From: Chryseobacterium flavum
GTDB lineage: Bacteria > Bacteroidota > Bacteroidia > Flavobacteriales > Weeksellaceae
Direction of reading: 5' to 3'
Assembly (NCBI RefSeq): GCF_003385595.1
Contig: NZ_QNUE01000012.1
Location: forward strand, 1-64,000
Length of the DNA stretch: 64,000 bases
Shown here: piece by piece, positions 27,774 through 37,550 of the stretch
Layout of the letters: the number at the start of each line of letters is the position of its first letter
Numbering within the stretch: the stretch's first letter is position 1
The notes under the pieces: generated by a model
Database searches by the model: none
Told to the model about the DNA's origin: nothing
Seen by the model: only the letters and a program-made list of their open reading frames with translations
Position numbers and translations under genes: made by a program

Positions 27774-28070
27774 ATGGAAATTTTACCTGATAAAGAAACA
27801 ATTGCTTACAGAAAAGCTACAAGAAGAGTAAAAGAACTGAAAGAGTTTTATGGAAATCTTATTTCATACTGTCTTGTAATTCCATTTTTAGCAGTATTGA
27901 ATATTCTTACTGCACCCGGATATTTATGGTTTTTATGGCCTGCATTGGGCTGGGGAATCGGACTTGCATTTCATGCTGTTAATGTATATGGAATTGGTAA
28001 AGAATGGGAGGAAAGGAAAATAAAAGAACTGATGGATAAAGAAGAAAAGCCAAAAATAAAAACATTTTAG
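27774..28070 (+). CDS. 2TM domain protein, paralogue of the kinase C-terminus
   Basis: The 98-residue protein reads AYRKATRRVKELKEFYGNLISYCLVIPFLAVLNI at 11-44, then two membrane helices around a WFLWPALGWGIGLAFHA turn, and ends GKEWEERKIKELMDKEE. It resembles the last 70 residues of the histidine kinase almost position by position, so one probably arose from the other by duplication. It is the first gene of the unit with the next 2TM gene and the LytTR regulator. Confidence 0.85.
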   Translation: MEILPDKETIAYRKATRRVKELKEFYGNLISYCLVIPFLAVLNILTAPGYLWFLWPALGWGIGLAFHAVNVYGIGKEWEERKIKELMDKEEKPKIKTF

Positions 28071-28099
28071 CCCATAATATCTAAAAAAATTATACAATC

Positions 28100-28375
28100 A
28101 TGGATTATCAAACTGCGTACACAAGAACTCAAAACATCAAAAAATTCTACAGAAGCATTTTCATATTTGCGGTCGTTGCTGTGCTTATTGCTCCCGACGA
28201 TATATTTGATGAAAAGATGATCAGAATTCAATTATTCGACAGGTATGCCATACTTGGAGTATGGGGACTTATCCTTCTTGTAAAAGCCTTAAAGCTGTTT
28301 CTCTTTGATTTCGAATGGGAAAGGGATATGATTGAAAAAGAACTCAGAAAAGAGAAAAAGCCCATAGACTATTAA
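28100..28375 (+). CDS. 2TM domain protein, divergent
   Basis: The 91-residue protein follows the 2TM layout (TQNIKKFYRSIFIFAVVAVLI, a second helix YAILGVWGLILLVKAL, then FEWERDMIEKELRKEKK). The loop between the helices is charged (DDIFDEKMIRIQLFDR), unlike that of its neighbours. It sits between another 2TM gene and the LytTR gene. Confidence 0.8.
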   Translation: MDYQTAYTRTQNIKKFYRSIFIFAVVAVLIAPDDIFDEKMIRIQLFDRYAILGVWGLILLVKALKLFLFDFEWERDMIEKELRKEKKPIDY

Positions 28376-28435
28376 AATCTCTGTGCTTTTATCTACCTTT
28401 ATTTCCTAAAATCTGAAAACCAAAAGTAAAGCTCA

Positions 28436-29179
28436 ATGATCAAAACTGTCATTATAGAAGACGAAAAACCAGCTTCAAGGAAATTAGAAAGAATGCTGGG
28501 TAATTTTCCTGAAATTGAAATAGTTGCCAAAATAGAATCAGTAGAAGAGGGGATTGCCTGGTTTTCTGAAAATGAACATCCCCAGCTGATCTTCTCAGAT
28601 ATTGTTTTAGGTGACGGTCTCTCTTTTGATATCTTTGAAAAAGTACCCACCAAAGGTTTCATCATTTATACGACAGCTTTTGATCAGTATACACTTAAAG
28701 CATTTAAACTGAACAGCATTGATTATCTTTTAAAGCCTATCCTTGATGAAGATCTGGAAGGCGCTGTAGAGAAGTTCAAATCATTCATTCCTGCCAATAA
28801 TACCAATGCTTCTCAGGATATCAAACAGCTGATCAGAAAAGAAAAATCTACTCTTTCCAGAGTTCTGGTTAAAATAGGGTATAACCTTAAAATTATACAG
28901 ACTCATGAAATAAGCTGTTTTTTCAGTGAAAATAAAATCGTTTACCTTCAGACGGAAGACCGTACTTATCCATCAGATTTTACGCTTGATGAGCTGGAAG
29001 ATGTCCTGGATGATAAAAAGTTTTTCCGTGTCAACAGACAGTTTATTATAAGCTCAGATTACATCAGAAACATCCATACTTCTCCCTATTACAAAGTGGA
29101 ACTGGAGTTTCAGCCGGAAGATGAAATTACGGTAAGCAGAGATCGCGTGAAAGATTTCAAGGACTGGTTAGTCAGTTGA
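28436..29179 (+). CDS. LytTR-family response regulator
   Basis: The 247-residue protein has a receiver domain (1-120: acidic pocket EDE at 8-10, phosphoacceptor Asp55 in FSDIVLGD, and the Lys in YLLKPI) and a C-terminal LytTR DNA-binding domain (about 145-245: VKIGYNLKIIQTHEISCFFSENKIV, RVNRQFIISSDYI). It is the probable partner of the histidine kinase at 25370 and the probable binder of operators A, B and C. It ends the 2TM unit. No terminator is clear in the 87 bp before the convergent hydrolase gene. Confidence 0.93.
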   Translation: MIKTVIIEDEKPASRKLERMLGNFPEIEIVAKIESVEEGIAWFSENEHPQLIFSDIVLGDGLSFDIFEKVPTKGFIIYTTAFDQYTLKAFKLNSIDYLLKPILDEDLEGAVEKFKSFIPANNTNASQDIKQLIRKEKSTLSRVLVKIGYNLKIIQTHEISCFFSENKIVYLQTEDRTYPSDFTLDELEDVLDDKKFFRVNRQFIISSDYIRNIHTSPYYKVELEFQPEDEITVSRDRVKDFKDWLVS

Positions 29180-29266
29180 TAAACTAAAAACAAATACCAT
29201 GGATCTTATATTATTAATTTTTAAATTATTCCTTTCTCTGTTTTATCCCTGAGATCAGATGAATAA

Positions 29267-30493
29267 TTAGGTATTGTAAAAATCGCTGGCAGATTTTATA
29301 AACTGGTGAAAAGCTTCCGTAACATCTTTTTTATGTTTATGGGTAAGAGGAAAGGGAACCATGTGAGAATATTCATATGGAAAATCTTTGATTTCAATAT
29401 CCACATTAATATTCCTGTAACCACCCTGCAGCGTATTTAAAGCTTCAATTGGTGGGGCAACACTGTCTTTCTCCAATACATAGGCTTTGATCTGTGATTG
29501 GATTTCCCGAATTCTTTCCTCCCTCTCCTTTTGAAAATAATTATAGCGGAGCATTTTTTTGAACCAGCTTTCCTGTGGATGTAAGGAATCAGTCTGATAG
29601 TGTTTCAGACGTGAATCTGACTTAAAATCTGAGCTTAGAAGTTCTGTAAAGACAGACAACATTTTGACAGTTGCCTGAGTATCCATAATGTATTTCGATA
29701 TCGGAAACATCCGGTCAATGGTCATTCCTCCACAAAAACAGAAGACTTTTGATTGGACAAAATAGTGGTTCGGATCAGCCATTTTGATAATCATTGAAAG
29801 GAAAGATCCTATCGAATATCCGAATAGATCCAGGCTTGCTTCCGGAGCAATGCTTTTAATTTTACCGGATTTAATACTTTTTACAACTTCAGTAACATCA
29901 GAATAGGTTTGGAGCCCGGACCAGAATATCCTTTGAGGGTGGGCTTCCAACCGGGAGCTTATTGCTGCATTTACATAAGAAAAATTCATGTTTTCCGGAT
30001 ACTTTTTCTTTCTGAAACTGACTACTTCCATCATGTGATGGCGGTCGCTCCAGATAGGCTCCGCACGGTTCATATGAAAAGCGATAGGGAACAGTATAAT
30101 GGCTTTTTTTGTTCTTTGGGCCAACTCATAAGCCCATGGCAAGTATTTATCCCATTTCTTCTCGTTCAGCCCGTGAAAAAAGAATATGCATCCTTCAGCT
30201 CTTTCAATATCGGCTTTTTTTAAGATGTAGTATTCAAATTTTTTATTGCATTCAATATCAAAATCTTTGATGTCTACTGTGGGATGATTGTAAATGAGAT
30301 AACCTTTTTGGTTGATTTCCAAAGGTTGCTTATGTTTGCCGCAGTGTTGATGTTCCGAGCCATAGAGAAGATCAGAAACCTTGGATTCAAAAGAAATTGA
30401 TTCAATGATTACATTCAGTTCCTTTATTTCAATCCTTTCTTTTCCGGAATCAAAATGACTCTTCAAAACTTCATACAATTCATAATATTCCAT
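29267..30493 (-). CDS. Alpha/beta-hydrolase fold protein (DUF6051-like)
   Basis: The 408-residue protein has no signal peptide. An oxyanion strand FFFHGLNEKKWDKY is near residue 103, the nucleophile elbow GYSIGS near 225, and a late His occurs in EYSHMVPFPLTHKHK. These suggest a serine hydrolase. The N-terminal 90 residues and the insert around 250-330 are unfamiliar. I recall similar Flavobacteriia proteins under DUF6051, without known function; the family name is uncertain. It is a single gene, convergent to the LytTR regulator. Confidence 0.7.
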   Translation of the reverse strand: MEYYELYEVLKSHFDSGKERIEIKELNVIIESISFESKVSDLLYGSEHQHCGKHKQPLEINQKGYLIYNHPTVDIKDFDIECNKKFEYYILKKADIERAEGCIFFFHGLNEKKWDKYLPWAYELAQRTKKAIILFPIAFHMNRAEPIWSDRHHMMEVVSFRKKKYPENMNFSYVNAAISSRLEAHPQRIFWSGLQTYSDVTEVVKSIKSGKIKSIAPEASLDLFGYSIGSFLSMIIKMADPNHYFVQSKVFCFCGGMTIDRMFPISKYIMDTQATVKMLSVFTELLSSDFKSDSRLKHYQTDSLHPQESWFKKMLRYNYFQKEREERIREIQSQIKAYVLEKDSVAPPIEALNTLQGGYRNINVDIEIKDFPYEYSHMVPFPLTHKHKKDVTEAFHQFIKSASDFYNT

Positions 30494-30658
30494 AACAGGA
30501 GGATTGAGGGGTTCATAATTAAACTATCAAGTTAGGAAATTATTGTTGTAATCTCTTGGTTTTGAGTAACTAAATATATTCCTGACATAAAGAAATAAAT
30601 AAAATCCGGAATAATGAGCCTTAAATCGAAACTTTATTGTTATCTTTTAATGTCTTAA

Positions 30659-31555
30659 TTATCTGTAATCAATTCTGTTAGACTCAGTGTCTTCAAGCTG
30701 TTTCACAATAGATTCAGGAATTTCATCACTGTCAATCGGAAAACTGATGGAATCCGAGATAAAGTTTTTTCTATCTGCTTTTCTGAAAATTTCAAACAGG
30801 GCAATAGGCTCCTGATTAAAACTTATACAAGTACTTATAAAGTGGATTTCGTGGAGTTTATAGTCAGGGTTCTTAAGTTTTTCTTTACTATCTTTTATTC
30901 TTGAAATAAAATGTCTCTGACGTATAAAAGTATTACTGTTCATGATGATAAAGATATAATCCGAATAGGCTGTTACTTTTCCAAAATATTTATGATGATC
31001 TCCACCGCTTCTTTCAATAAAATATTCTCCGCTTGTTTCCGACTTATAAATCTCCATAGCAGACCGCCATATACGGTTTTCTTTTGCCATCAAAGGATTA
31101 TCAGGCAGATTTCTGTTATAAGAATACCAACACCCCACAAGATGGTCTAAAAGATTTGTATTCAGATTAACATTATTCATATCAATTCTCAGATCATTAA
31201 AATTAAATGCTTCTGTATTGGAATTAATAAAATCTATATAATTCGAATAGCCCAGAACTCTGACAATAAGACTCAGTTTGGCAAGGTTTGGTCTGCTCAG
31301 ATTGGCATTTTCATTTTGTCTGTATTTCTTTAGCTTATTAATAATCAGATGTTCATACAGGTAATTTATACCCAGAAGGTCTGGCTTTTTTTTAATTTCT
31401 TTCTCAGAATGATCATTGATTATCAGATCGTTAATTTCGCTGCTTATATAAGACCATTCCGTTTTAGTGACATCTTCCCAATGGTTCTTCTTTAAAAACT
31501 GCCGGCTTAAAAAATTCATTAACTTCTCAAGATGCAAAATATCTTCTTTTTTCAT
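30659..31555 (-). CDS. Hypothetical protein
   Basis: The 298-residue protein is not recognised. The N-terminal 110 residues are helical and end LIVRVLGYSNYIDFINS, similar to a short LGY...(D/W)F motif seen in several Bacteroidetes regulatory-type proteins. The C-terminal part is beta-rich (LVGCWYSYNRNLPDNPL, then SGEYFIERSGGDHHKYFGKVTAYSDYIFI), which looks like a ligand-binding barrel. There is no signal peptide or membrane segment. It is apparently transcribed alone. Confidence 0.6.
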   Translation of the reverse strand: MKKEDILHLEKLMNFLSRQFLKKNHWEDVTKTEWSYISSEINDLIINDHSEKEIKKKPDLLGINYLYEHLIINKLKKYRQNENANLSRPNLAKLSLIVRVLGYSNYIDFINSNTEAFNFNDLRIDMNNVNLNTNLLDHLVGCWYSYNRNLPDNPLMAKENRIWRSAMEIYKSETSGEYFIERSGGDHHKYFGKVTAYSDYIFIIMNSNTFIRQRHFISRIKDSKEKLKNPDYKLHEIHFISTCISFNQEPIALFEIFRKADRKNFISDSISFPIDSDEIPESIVKQLEDTESNRIDYR

Positions 31556-31667
31556 GATGGCTTTTATGAGACTAATTTAAGATTTTTATAAAACCTAAAA
31601 AGATTTTTGAAAGACTTTTATATTGTTAAATCCATTGATATTTGAATAGAAAACAAAATGTAGAACA

Positions 31668-32396
31668 ATGGAAACAAAAATGATACTAAAAGATGAGTCC
31701 CTTTGGGCCAGAATACAGGAATTTTCTCTGGATGCTCCCGGCATTGATTTTCCATTCTCGAAAAAGTTGGCAAAAGAAGAAAGCTGGAGCCTTGATTTTA
31801 CAAGAAAAGCAATAGAAGAATATAAAAAGTTCATTTATCTCTGCTGTATTCTTCCCAATGGAGCTTCTCCAAGCAGAATAGTGGATAAAGTCTGGCATAT
31901 GCATCTGATCTATACCCGGAATTATTGGGAAGAATTCTGCCCTCATATTCTAAGAAGGCCACTTCACCATCATCCTTCTAAAGGAGGTGCTGCAGAGAAA
32001 GAAAAACATCAGAGATGGTTTGAAGATACATTGACAAGCTACCGAAAAGTATTTCAGCAGGAAGCTCCTGAAGAAATATGGAAAGAATTAAAGGAAAAAT
32101 CTAAAACGCAGTTCTGGATAAAAAAGATAATTTACTTTGCCTTGGGTTTTGTTTTGCTGATGCTGTTCTCATGCACAGAAGGAAAAAAATTTACGGGTTT
32201 ACTCGTAACAGGAGTGGTATTTGCAATTATTTTCATTCTGGGAACGGTTGTATCCATCCTCGGAGATCGTGAGATATCAGATCCGAATAAAAAGAACAAT
32301 CAGAATAATGATGGAAGTGGTTGCAGTGGATCAAGCTGTAGCGGAGGAGGGGGCTGTGGAGGAGGCTGCGGTGGTTGTGGGGGCTGTGGAGGATAA
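31668..32396 (+). CDS. Glycine-rich-domain-like membrane protein with CGG tail
   Basis: The 242-residue protein begins with a domain carrying VDKVWHMHLIYTRNYWEEFC (about 63-83), the D-x-x-W-H-x-H pattern of GRDP-like proteins. Two membrane helices follow at about 143-160 and 166-190. The tail after a polar Asn-rich linker consists almost only of Gly, Cys and Ser, ending in repeated CGG units. Similar tails occur in other Bacteroidetes proteins, with unknown function; metal or thiol binding is possible. The next gene, 12 bp downstream, encodes another membrane protein. Confidence 0.75.
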   Translation: METKMILKDESLWARIQEFSLDAPGIDFPFSKKLAKEESWSLDFTRKAIEEYKKFIYLCCILPNGASPSRIVDKVWHMHLIYTRNYWEEFCPHILRRPLHHHPSKGGAAEKEKHQRWFEDTLTSYRKVFQQEAPEEIWKELKEKSKTQFWIKKIIYFALGFVLLMLFSCTEGKKFTGLLVTGVVFAIIFILGTVVSILGDREISDPNKKNNQNNDGSGCSGSSCSGGGGCGGGCGGCGGCGG

Positions 32397-32408
32397 AAAT
32401 TATTGGTT

Positions 32409-32759
32409 ATGAAAAAGGTCATCATTCACTCAGTTCCTGTTTCCATAAGCTTTATGTGGCTTTGGACAGTATGTCAGACATTAAATCCTATTACGCTTAA
32501 AGGCCCCGATTTTCTAAAGTTCTACCTCTTACTGGTTTTTGGTTTCTATGCTTCAGTTTTTATGCTCAATTCCTTTAAAGGAAAAGTATCAGAAGTGACT
32601 CTTTATTTTGCCGGCTTTATTTTTTTATTGGGAATCATAAAGCTGATCAGAGGAATCGTATTGGGAAAACCTATTGGATTCCTGGCTATGATTTTAATGT
32701 CAGAATGTATTGTTACAGTGATCTTTATGTTAAGTCATATTAATGAAAAGATAAAGTAA
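32409..32759 (+). CDS. Small membrane protein, unknown
   Basis: From the ATG at 32409 the protein has 116 residues and four predicted membrane helices (about 8-24, 33-52, 62-80, 88-108). No known motif is present. A TTG six bases earlier is an alternative start. It lies 12 bp downstream of the CGG-tail gene and ends at a terminator, so the two form a small operon. Confidence 0.7.
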   Translation: MKKVIIHSVPVSISFMWLWTVCQTLNPITLKGPDFLKFYLLLVFGFYASVFMLNSFKGKVSEVTLYFAGFIFLLGIIKLIRGIVLGKPIGFLAMILMSECIVTVIFMLSHINEKIK

Positions 32760-32777
32760 AATGCTTCTGTAAAAAAC

Positions 32778-32806
32778 AAACCCGAAACAAATGTTCCGGG
32801 TTTTAT
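32778..32806 (+). terminator. Intrinsic terminator
   Basis: AAACCCG pairs with CGGGTTT, and an inner AAC/GTT extends the stem past one mismatch. TTTTATT follows on the plus strand. Confidence 0.75.
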
Positions 32807-32996
32807 TATGCATTGTTGATATTAAATATCTTTCTTTTTATTGGTTGGTTTGTGGGGCATATTTTCTGATTATAACCGAAGTCAGAATTACCAGAATTAT
32901 CTGTTTAGTAAGTATAACAACTTAAAAAACGTTACAGAAAAATTTAAAACTATTTTTTTAAATCATCCGTAACCCAAAAATCCGGACCTCTCGTCT

Positions 32997-34184
32997 TTAC
33001 GAAATCACCCCGCTGCCGGTAAGCTCTTCATCAATATACCACGAAGCGAACTGACCTTCAGCAATAGCAGACTGAAGCTCGTCAAACTCAATATAAAAGG
33101 CATTTTCAAACTGATATAAAGTTGCTTTCTGCAAAGGCTGTCTGTATCGGAATCTGGCCATTACTTCCATAGATTCGCCATTCTGAAGTCTCATGTCCTC
33201 ACGTACCCAGTGCAGTTCTGAATTATCAATTTTCAGGGCTTTTTTGTGTAATCCGGGGAAATGGCTTCCTTCTCCTACGAAAAGGATATTGTTTTCCATG
33301 TCTCTCGAGATGATAAAACAGCTTTCTTTGTGTCCGCCTATTCCAAGTCCTTTGCTTTGTCCGATCGTAAAAAACTGAGCTCCCTGATGTTTTCCAATAA
33401 CTTTTCCGTCAGATTTTCTATAATTGATTTTTCTGGATAAATACTCAAGCTCTTCTTCTTTAGATGAAAATTCAGGTTTTTCTTCTGAAAAAAGAGGAGA
33501 ATCTTTGAAAATTTCTACAATTTCCCCTTCATTAGGTTTTAACTGTTGCTGTAAAAATTGCGGAAGACTTACTTTTCCGATAAAACACAACCCCTGAGAG
33601 TCTTTTTTATCGGCTGTTACCAACCCGATTTCTTTTGCAATCTCCCTTACCTGGGGTTTGGTAAGTTCCCCAATTGGAAATAATGCCTTGGAAAGTTGAT
33701 CCTGGCTCAGCTGACACAGGAAATAAGATTGATCTTTATTGTTATCTTTCCCTGCTAACAGATGGAAAATTTCTTTCCCGTTTTCATCAAAAGTAGAGTT
33801 GACTCTGGCATAATGTCCGGTTGCTACCTTATCAGCACCTAAAGACATTGCAGTCTTCATAAAAACATCAAATTTTACCTCTCTGTTACACAAAACATCA
33901 GGATTCGGAGTTCTGCCTTTCTCATATTCAGCAAACATATAATCTACAATACGTTCCTTATAAAGTTCACTCATATCAATCACCTGAAAGGGGATTCCTA
34001 ATTTTTGTGCAACCATTAAGGCATCATTGCTATCCTCTATCCACGGACATTCATCTTCTAAGGTTACGGAAGCATCATTCCAGTTTCTCATAAACAAAGC
34101 CACTACTTCATGACCTTGCTGTTGCAGCAGATATGCTGTAACACTAGAGTCTACACCTCCTGAGAGGCCTACTACTATTTTCAT
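32997..34184 (-). CDS. mnmA: tRNA 2-thiouridylase MnmA
   Basis: MnmA adds sulphur to C2 of wobble uridine 34 in tRNA-Lys, -Glu and -Gln using ATP and a persulphide donor. The 395 residues show the PP-loop SGGVDSSV near residue 8, the catalytic cysteines in [11 protein letters not shown] and in [11 protein letters not shown], and the tRNA-binding GHYARV and KDQSYFL segments. Length and order are standard. A -7 element lies 50 bp upstream (34234-34241). It modifies the same nucleotide as MnmG, encoded 30 kb away. Confidence 0.96.
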   Translation of the reverse strand: MKIVVGLSGGVDSSVTAYLLQQQGHEVVALFMRNWNDASVTLEDECPWIEDSNDALMVAQKLGIPFQVIDMSELYKERIVDYMFAEYEKGRTPNPDVLCNREVKFDVFMKTAMSLGADKVATGHYARVNSTFDENGKEIFHLLAGKDNNKDQSYFLCQLSQDQLSKALFPIGELTKPQVREIAKEIGLVTADKKDSQGLCFIGKVSLPQFLQQQLKPNEGEIVEIFKDSPLFSEEKPEFSSKEEELEYLSRKINYRKSDGKVIGKHQGAQFFTIGQSKGLGIGGHKESCFIISRDMENNILFVGEGSHFPGLHKKALKIDNSELHWVREDMRLQNGESMEVMARFRYRQPLQKATLYQFENAFYIEFDELQSAIAEGQFASWYIDEELTGSGVIS

Positions 34185-34233
34185 TTATTTCAATTTTACG
34201 AAACTCTTAACGGGAGTTCTTAGTTTGACGCTG

Positions 34234-34241
34234 CAAAAATA
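34234..34241 (-). promoter_or_regulatory. -7 element for mnmA
   Basis: The minus strand reads TATTTTTGCAG, matching TAnnTTTG, 50 bp before the mnmA start. No -33 TTTG is seen at the right distance. The leader contains a short hairpin (AACTCCC...GAGTT). Confidence 0.4.
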
Positions 34242-34370
34242 CAATTAATAAATTCGTAAAAAAACCATAATTTTAAACATTGATAAAAACGATATCAGTA
34301 TAAAAATGTAACTAAACAGGGTTTCATACTGATAAGTCAAATGAAAGGTAATACTTAAAAATAAATACAT

Positions 34371-34898
34371 ATGAAAAAGTTTATTATCCCCGTGATGCTG
34401 ATGTTTTCAGGATCAGTCTTTTCCCAGGTTTCGGTAGGCACATCAGGGCAGGAGAACAATAAATGGACTTTTGGGGGAGGTATCGGTTTAGGATTCGGAA
34501 GTAATAGTGCATTTTATCTGCAGGCTTCACCAAGGGTCGGATACAGGCTTACTAATGATCTTGAGGGAGGTGTGGTAGGAAGTGTCTCCTGGCAAACATC
34601 CGACTATTATAGATCCACCATGTTCGGTGTAGGGCCATTTATGAATTACTATTTTGCAAGGTCATTCTATTTAGGGGCTAATCTTCAGCATTATTTTATC
34701 AATTATAAAGATAAATATTACGACTATAAATTCAATAAAGAAGAAACAGCTCTCTATCTGGGCGGAGGATATATGCAAAGAATCGGAAATAATTCTTTCA
34801 TGCAGATTGGTGTAATGTATAACGTATTATGGAAAGAAGATTCAAGCATATTTTCAAGCGGGCTGATTCCAAATATCGGATTTGTAGTAGGCCTATAA
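34371..34898 (+). CDS. Outer-membrane beta-barrel protein
   Basis: The 175-residue protein has a signal peptide (MKKFIIPVMLMFSGSVFS) and a mature part of alternating hydrophobic strands with Gly and aromatic residues, for example WTFGGGIGLGFGSNS, YYRSTMFGVGPFMNYYF and FYLGANLQHYF, ending GFVVGL. This is the pattern of a small 8-stranded OmpA/OmpX-like barrel. The ligand or role is unknown. It is a single gene with its own terminator. Confidence 0.75.
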   Translation: MKKFIIPVMLMFSGSVFSQVSVGTSGQENNKWTFGGGIGLGFGSNSAFYLQASPRVGYRLTNDLEGGVVGSVSWQTSDYYRSTMFGVGPFMNYYFARSFYLGANLQHYFINYKDKYYDYKFNKEETALYLGGGYMQRIGNNSFMQIGVMYNVLWKEDSSIFSSGLIPNIGFVVGL

Positions 34899-34923
34899 GA
34901 TATTGATCAGGATAAAGATCAAA

Positions 34924-34954
34924 AAAAAAGCATCGAATTTCCCGATGCTTTTTT
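34924..34954. terminator. Bidirectional terminator before the clpC 3' end
   Basis: AAAAAAGCATCG pairs perfectly with CGATGCTTTTTT across a 7-base loop. It serves the barrel gene and the convergent clpC gene. Confidence 0.9.
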
Positions 34955-34971
34955 ATGTAAAGTTGAATGTT

Positions 34972-37509
34972 TTATGATTGAGAAGACTTTTCAGCGGCTG
35001 ATTTTTTAGGCTTTGAGGTTTTGCCGGCCAATCCGTCTTTTGCTTCATTAAGATCAAGAACTACAGTTTCACCTTCATTTAATTGCTTGTTTACCAGCAT
35101 TTCGGCCAGTAAATCTTCAATATATTTCTGGATCGCCCGTTTTAATGGTCTTGCACCGAAGTCTTTATCCCATCCTTTTTCAGAAATAAAGTCTTTTGCT
35201 TCTTCAGTTAATTCCACTTTATAGCCTAGTTTTTCAAGTCTGCCATAAAGTTTGTTCAGTTCAAGATCAATGATCTTTTTAATGTCATTCTGCTCAAGAG
35301 AGTTGAAGATAATAATGTCATCAATTCTGTTCAGGAATTCAGGAGCAAATGCCTTTTTAAGAGCATTTTCAATAGTACTTCTGGCTCTTGTATCTGAACT
35401 TGACTTTTTAGCAGATGTTCCGAACCCTACACCGTCTCCGAAGTCTTTAAGATCTCTGGTTCCGATATTGGAGGTAAGGATAATAATCGTGTTTCTAAAG
35501 TCAATTTTTCGTCCCAGGCTGTCTGTAACATGTCCTTCATCAAGAATCTGCAGCAGAATATTGAATACATCAGGATGAGCCTTTTCAATCTCATCCAAAA
35601 GAACGACAGCATAAGGCTTTCTTCGTACGGCTTCAGTTAATTGACCCCCTTCTTCATATCCAACATATCCCGGAGGCGCACCTACTAATCTCGACACTGC
35701 AAATTTTTCCATGTATTCACTCATGTCAATTCTGATCAGTGCTTCATCGGAATCAAATAATTCTCTGGCCATTACTTTTGCAAGCTCAGTCTTACCAACC
35801 CCGGTAGTACCCAGGAATATAAAAGTTCCGATAGGGCGGTTCGGGTCTTTAAGGCCTGCTCTGTTTCTCTGAATAGCTTTTACTACTTTCTTCACAGCAT
35901 CTTCCTGACCGATTACTTTTCCGTTCAGTTTTCCGTCCATCTGGGCAAGTTTATCAAGCTCATTTTTACCTACTTTGGTTACCGGAACGCCACTCATCAT
36001 TGAAACAACTTCAGCTACATTTTCCTCTGTGACAGTTTCTTTCTTCTCTTTTACATCCTTATCCCATTTCTCCTGTGCTGCATTCAGTTCCATCTGAAGA
36101 CGTTCTTCTTCATCTTTAAGCTTTCTTGCTTCAAGGTAATCCTGAGCTTTTACAGCTTTCTGTTTCAGTTCTTTAATTTCTTCAATTTTCTTTTCGAAAT
36201 CAATAATCTCAGTCGGAACTTTCATGTTCTTGATATAAACACGGGATCCGGCTTCGTCCATAGCGTCTATCGCTTTATCCGGTAAGAAACGGTCCGTAAT
36301 ATATCTTGATGTCAAATTGACACAGGCTGCAATGGCTTCAGGAGTATAAATTACATTGTGATGTTCTTCATACTTGTCCTTGATCTGGTTGAGGATCTGG
36401 ATAGTTTCATCAATGGAAGTAGGTTCTACCATTACTTTCTGGAATCTTCTTTCCAGAGCACCATCTTTTTCAATATACTGACGGTACTCATCCAGAGTAG
36501 TTGCTCCGATGCATTGAATTTCACCTCTTGCCAAAGCTGGTTTGAACATGTTTGATGCATCTAAACTTCCTGTTGAACTTCCTGCCCCTACAATCGTATG
36601 GAGCTCATCAATAAACAGGATGACATCTCTGTTCTTTTCCAGTTCGGTCATAATGGCCTTCATTCTTTCTTCAAACTGGCCACGGTACTTGGTTCCTGCA
36701 ACTAAACTTGCCAGATCCAGGGTAATAACCCGTTTTCCATACAGAACTCTGGATACTTTTTTCTGTTGAATTCTTAATGCCAGCCCCTCTGCAATTGCTG
36801 ATTTTCCAACTCCGGGTTCTCCTATAAGGAGCGGGTTGTTTTTCTTTCTTCGTGAAAGAATCTGAGAAACCCTCTCAATTTCTTTTTCACGACCAATTAC
36901 AGGGTCTAATTTTCCATCTCTTGCCAAAGAAGTCAGGTCTCTACCAAAATTATCCAGGGTTGGTGTTTTACTTTTGGCAGAACCTAAATTTCCTGCAGGC
37001 TTTCTCATCTGCTCAAATTCCTCTCTTTCATCATCGTCATCATAAGCACTCATCTGTGGTGCCTGTCCGGAATTTTTAAGCATAGTCTGATACTCTCTTG
37101 AAACACCTTCATAATCGATGTCATAAGCGCCTAGAATATTTGAAGTAGGGTCCTCATATTTATAAAGAATGCCTAAAAGCAGGTGAACGGTATTAATTTC
37201 ATTGCTTTTGTATTGTCTGCATTCTAACTCTGCACGTTTTATAGCATGATCTGCCATTTTAGTGAAAGAAATATTAGTAACCTCCTCAGAAATAGGATTA
37301 AGACTTGCTGTATTTAGAGTTTCAATTTTTCTTCTGATTTGTGTTAAATCCGCATTAAGGTTTTGAAGGATTTCTTTTGCAGAGTTTTCCGTTTTTATAA
37401 TACCTAAAAGTAGATGTTCTGTATTAAGAAATTCACTTTTCAGCCTTTTAGCTTCGCTTTTGCTTTGTTTGAACACCTGGCTCAAACCTTGTGAAAACTT
37501 ATAATCCAT
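34972..37509 (-). CDS. clpC: ATP-dependent Clp protease ATPase subunit ClpC
   Basis: ClpC unfolds substrates and feeds them to ClpP. From the ATG at 37509 it has 845 residues. It has two N-terminal Clp repeats ([23 protein letters not shown]), a first AAA domain ([22 protein letters not shown]), a UVR-type coiled region ([21 protein letters not shown]) and a second AAA domain ([30 protein letters not shown]). The start [15 protein letters not shown] is the family-like one; another ATG four codons upstream is possible. A long palindrome lies directly in front of the start, which may be an operator or RNA structure. Confidence 0.96.
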   Translation of the reverse strand: MDYKFSQGLSQVFKQSKSEAKRLKSEFLNTEHLLLGIIKTENSAKEILQNLNADLTQIRRKIETLNTASLNPISEEVTNISFTKMADHAIKRAELECRQYKSNEINTVHLLLGILYKYEDPTSNILGAYDIDYEGVSREYQTMLKNSGQAPQMSAYDDDDEREEFEQMRKPAGNLGSAKSKTPTLDNFGRDLTSLARDGKLDPVIGREKEIERVSQILSRRKKNNPLLIGEPGVGKSAIAEGLALRIQQKKVSRVLYGKRVITLDLASLVAGTKYRGQFEERMKAIMTELEKNRDVILFIDELHTIVGAGSSTGSLDASNMFKPALARGEIQCIGATTLDEYRQYIEKDGALERRFQKVMVEPTSIDETIQILNQIKDKYEEHHNVIYTPEAIAACVNLTSRYITDRFLPDKAIDAMDEAGSRVYIKNMKVPTEIIDFEKKIEEIKELKQKAVKAQDYLEARKLKDEEERLQMELNAAQEKWDKDVKEKKETVTEENVAEVVSMMSGVPVTKVGKNELDKLAQMDGKLNGKVIGQEDAVKKVVKAIQRNRAGLKDPNRPIGTFIFLGTTGVGKTELAKVMARELFDSDEALIRIDMSEYMEKFAVSRLVGAPPGYVGYEEGGQLTEAVRRKPYAVVLLDEIEKAHPDVFNILLQILDEGHVTDSLGRKIDFRNTIIILTSNIGTRDLKDFGDGVGFGTSAKKSSSDTRARSTIENALKKAFAPEFLNRIDDIIIFNSLEQNDIKKIIDLELNKLYGRLEKLGYKVELTEEAKDFISEKGWDKDFGARPLKRAIQKYIEDLLAEMLVNKQLNEGETVVLDLNEAKDGLAGKTSKPKKSAAEKSSQS

Positions 37510-37523
37510 AATATATCTCATTA

Positions 37524-37550
37524 GAATAAAGGCAACGTTGCCATTTATTC
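37524..37550. promoter_or_regulatory. Palindrome immediately upstream of clpC
   Basis: GGCAACGTTGCC (37531-37542) is a perfect 12-bp palindrome. It extends to GAATAAA on one side and TTTATTC on the other with a single extra A at 37543. It lies 14 bp before the clpC ATG at 37509. It is neither CIRCE nor a CtsR box. It may bind a regulator or fold in the mRNA leader over the start region. Confidence 0.6.
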
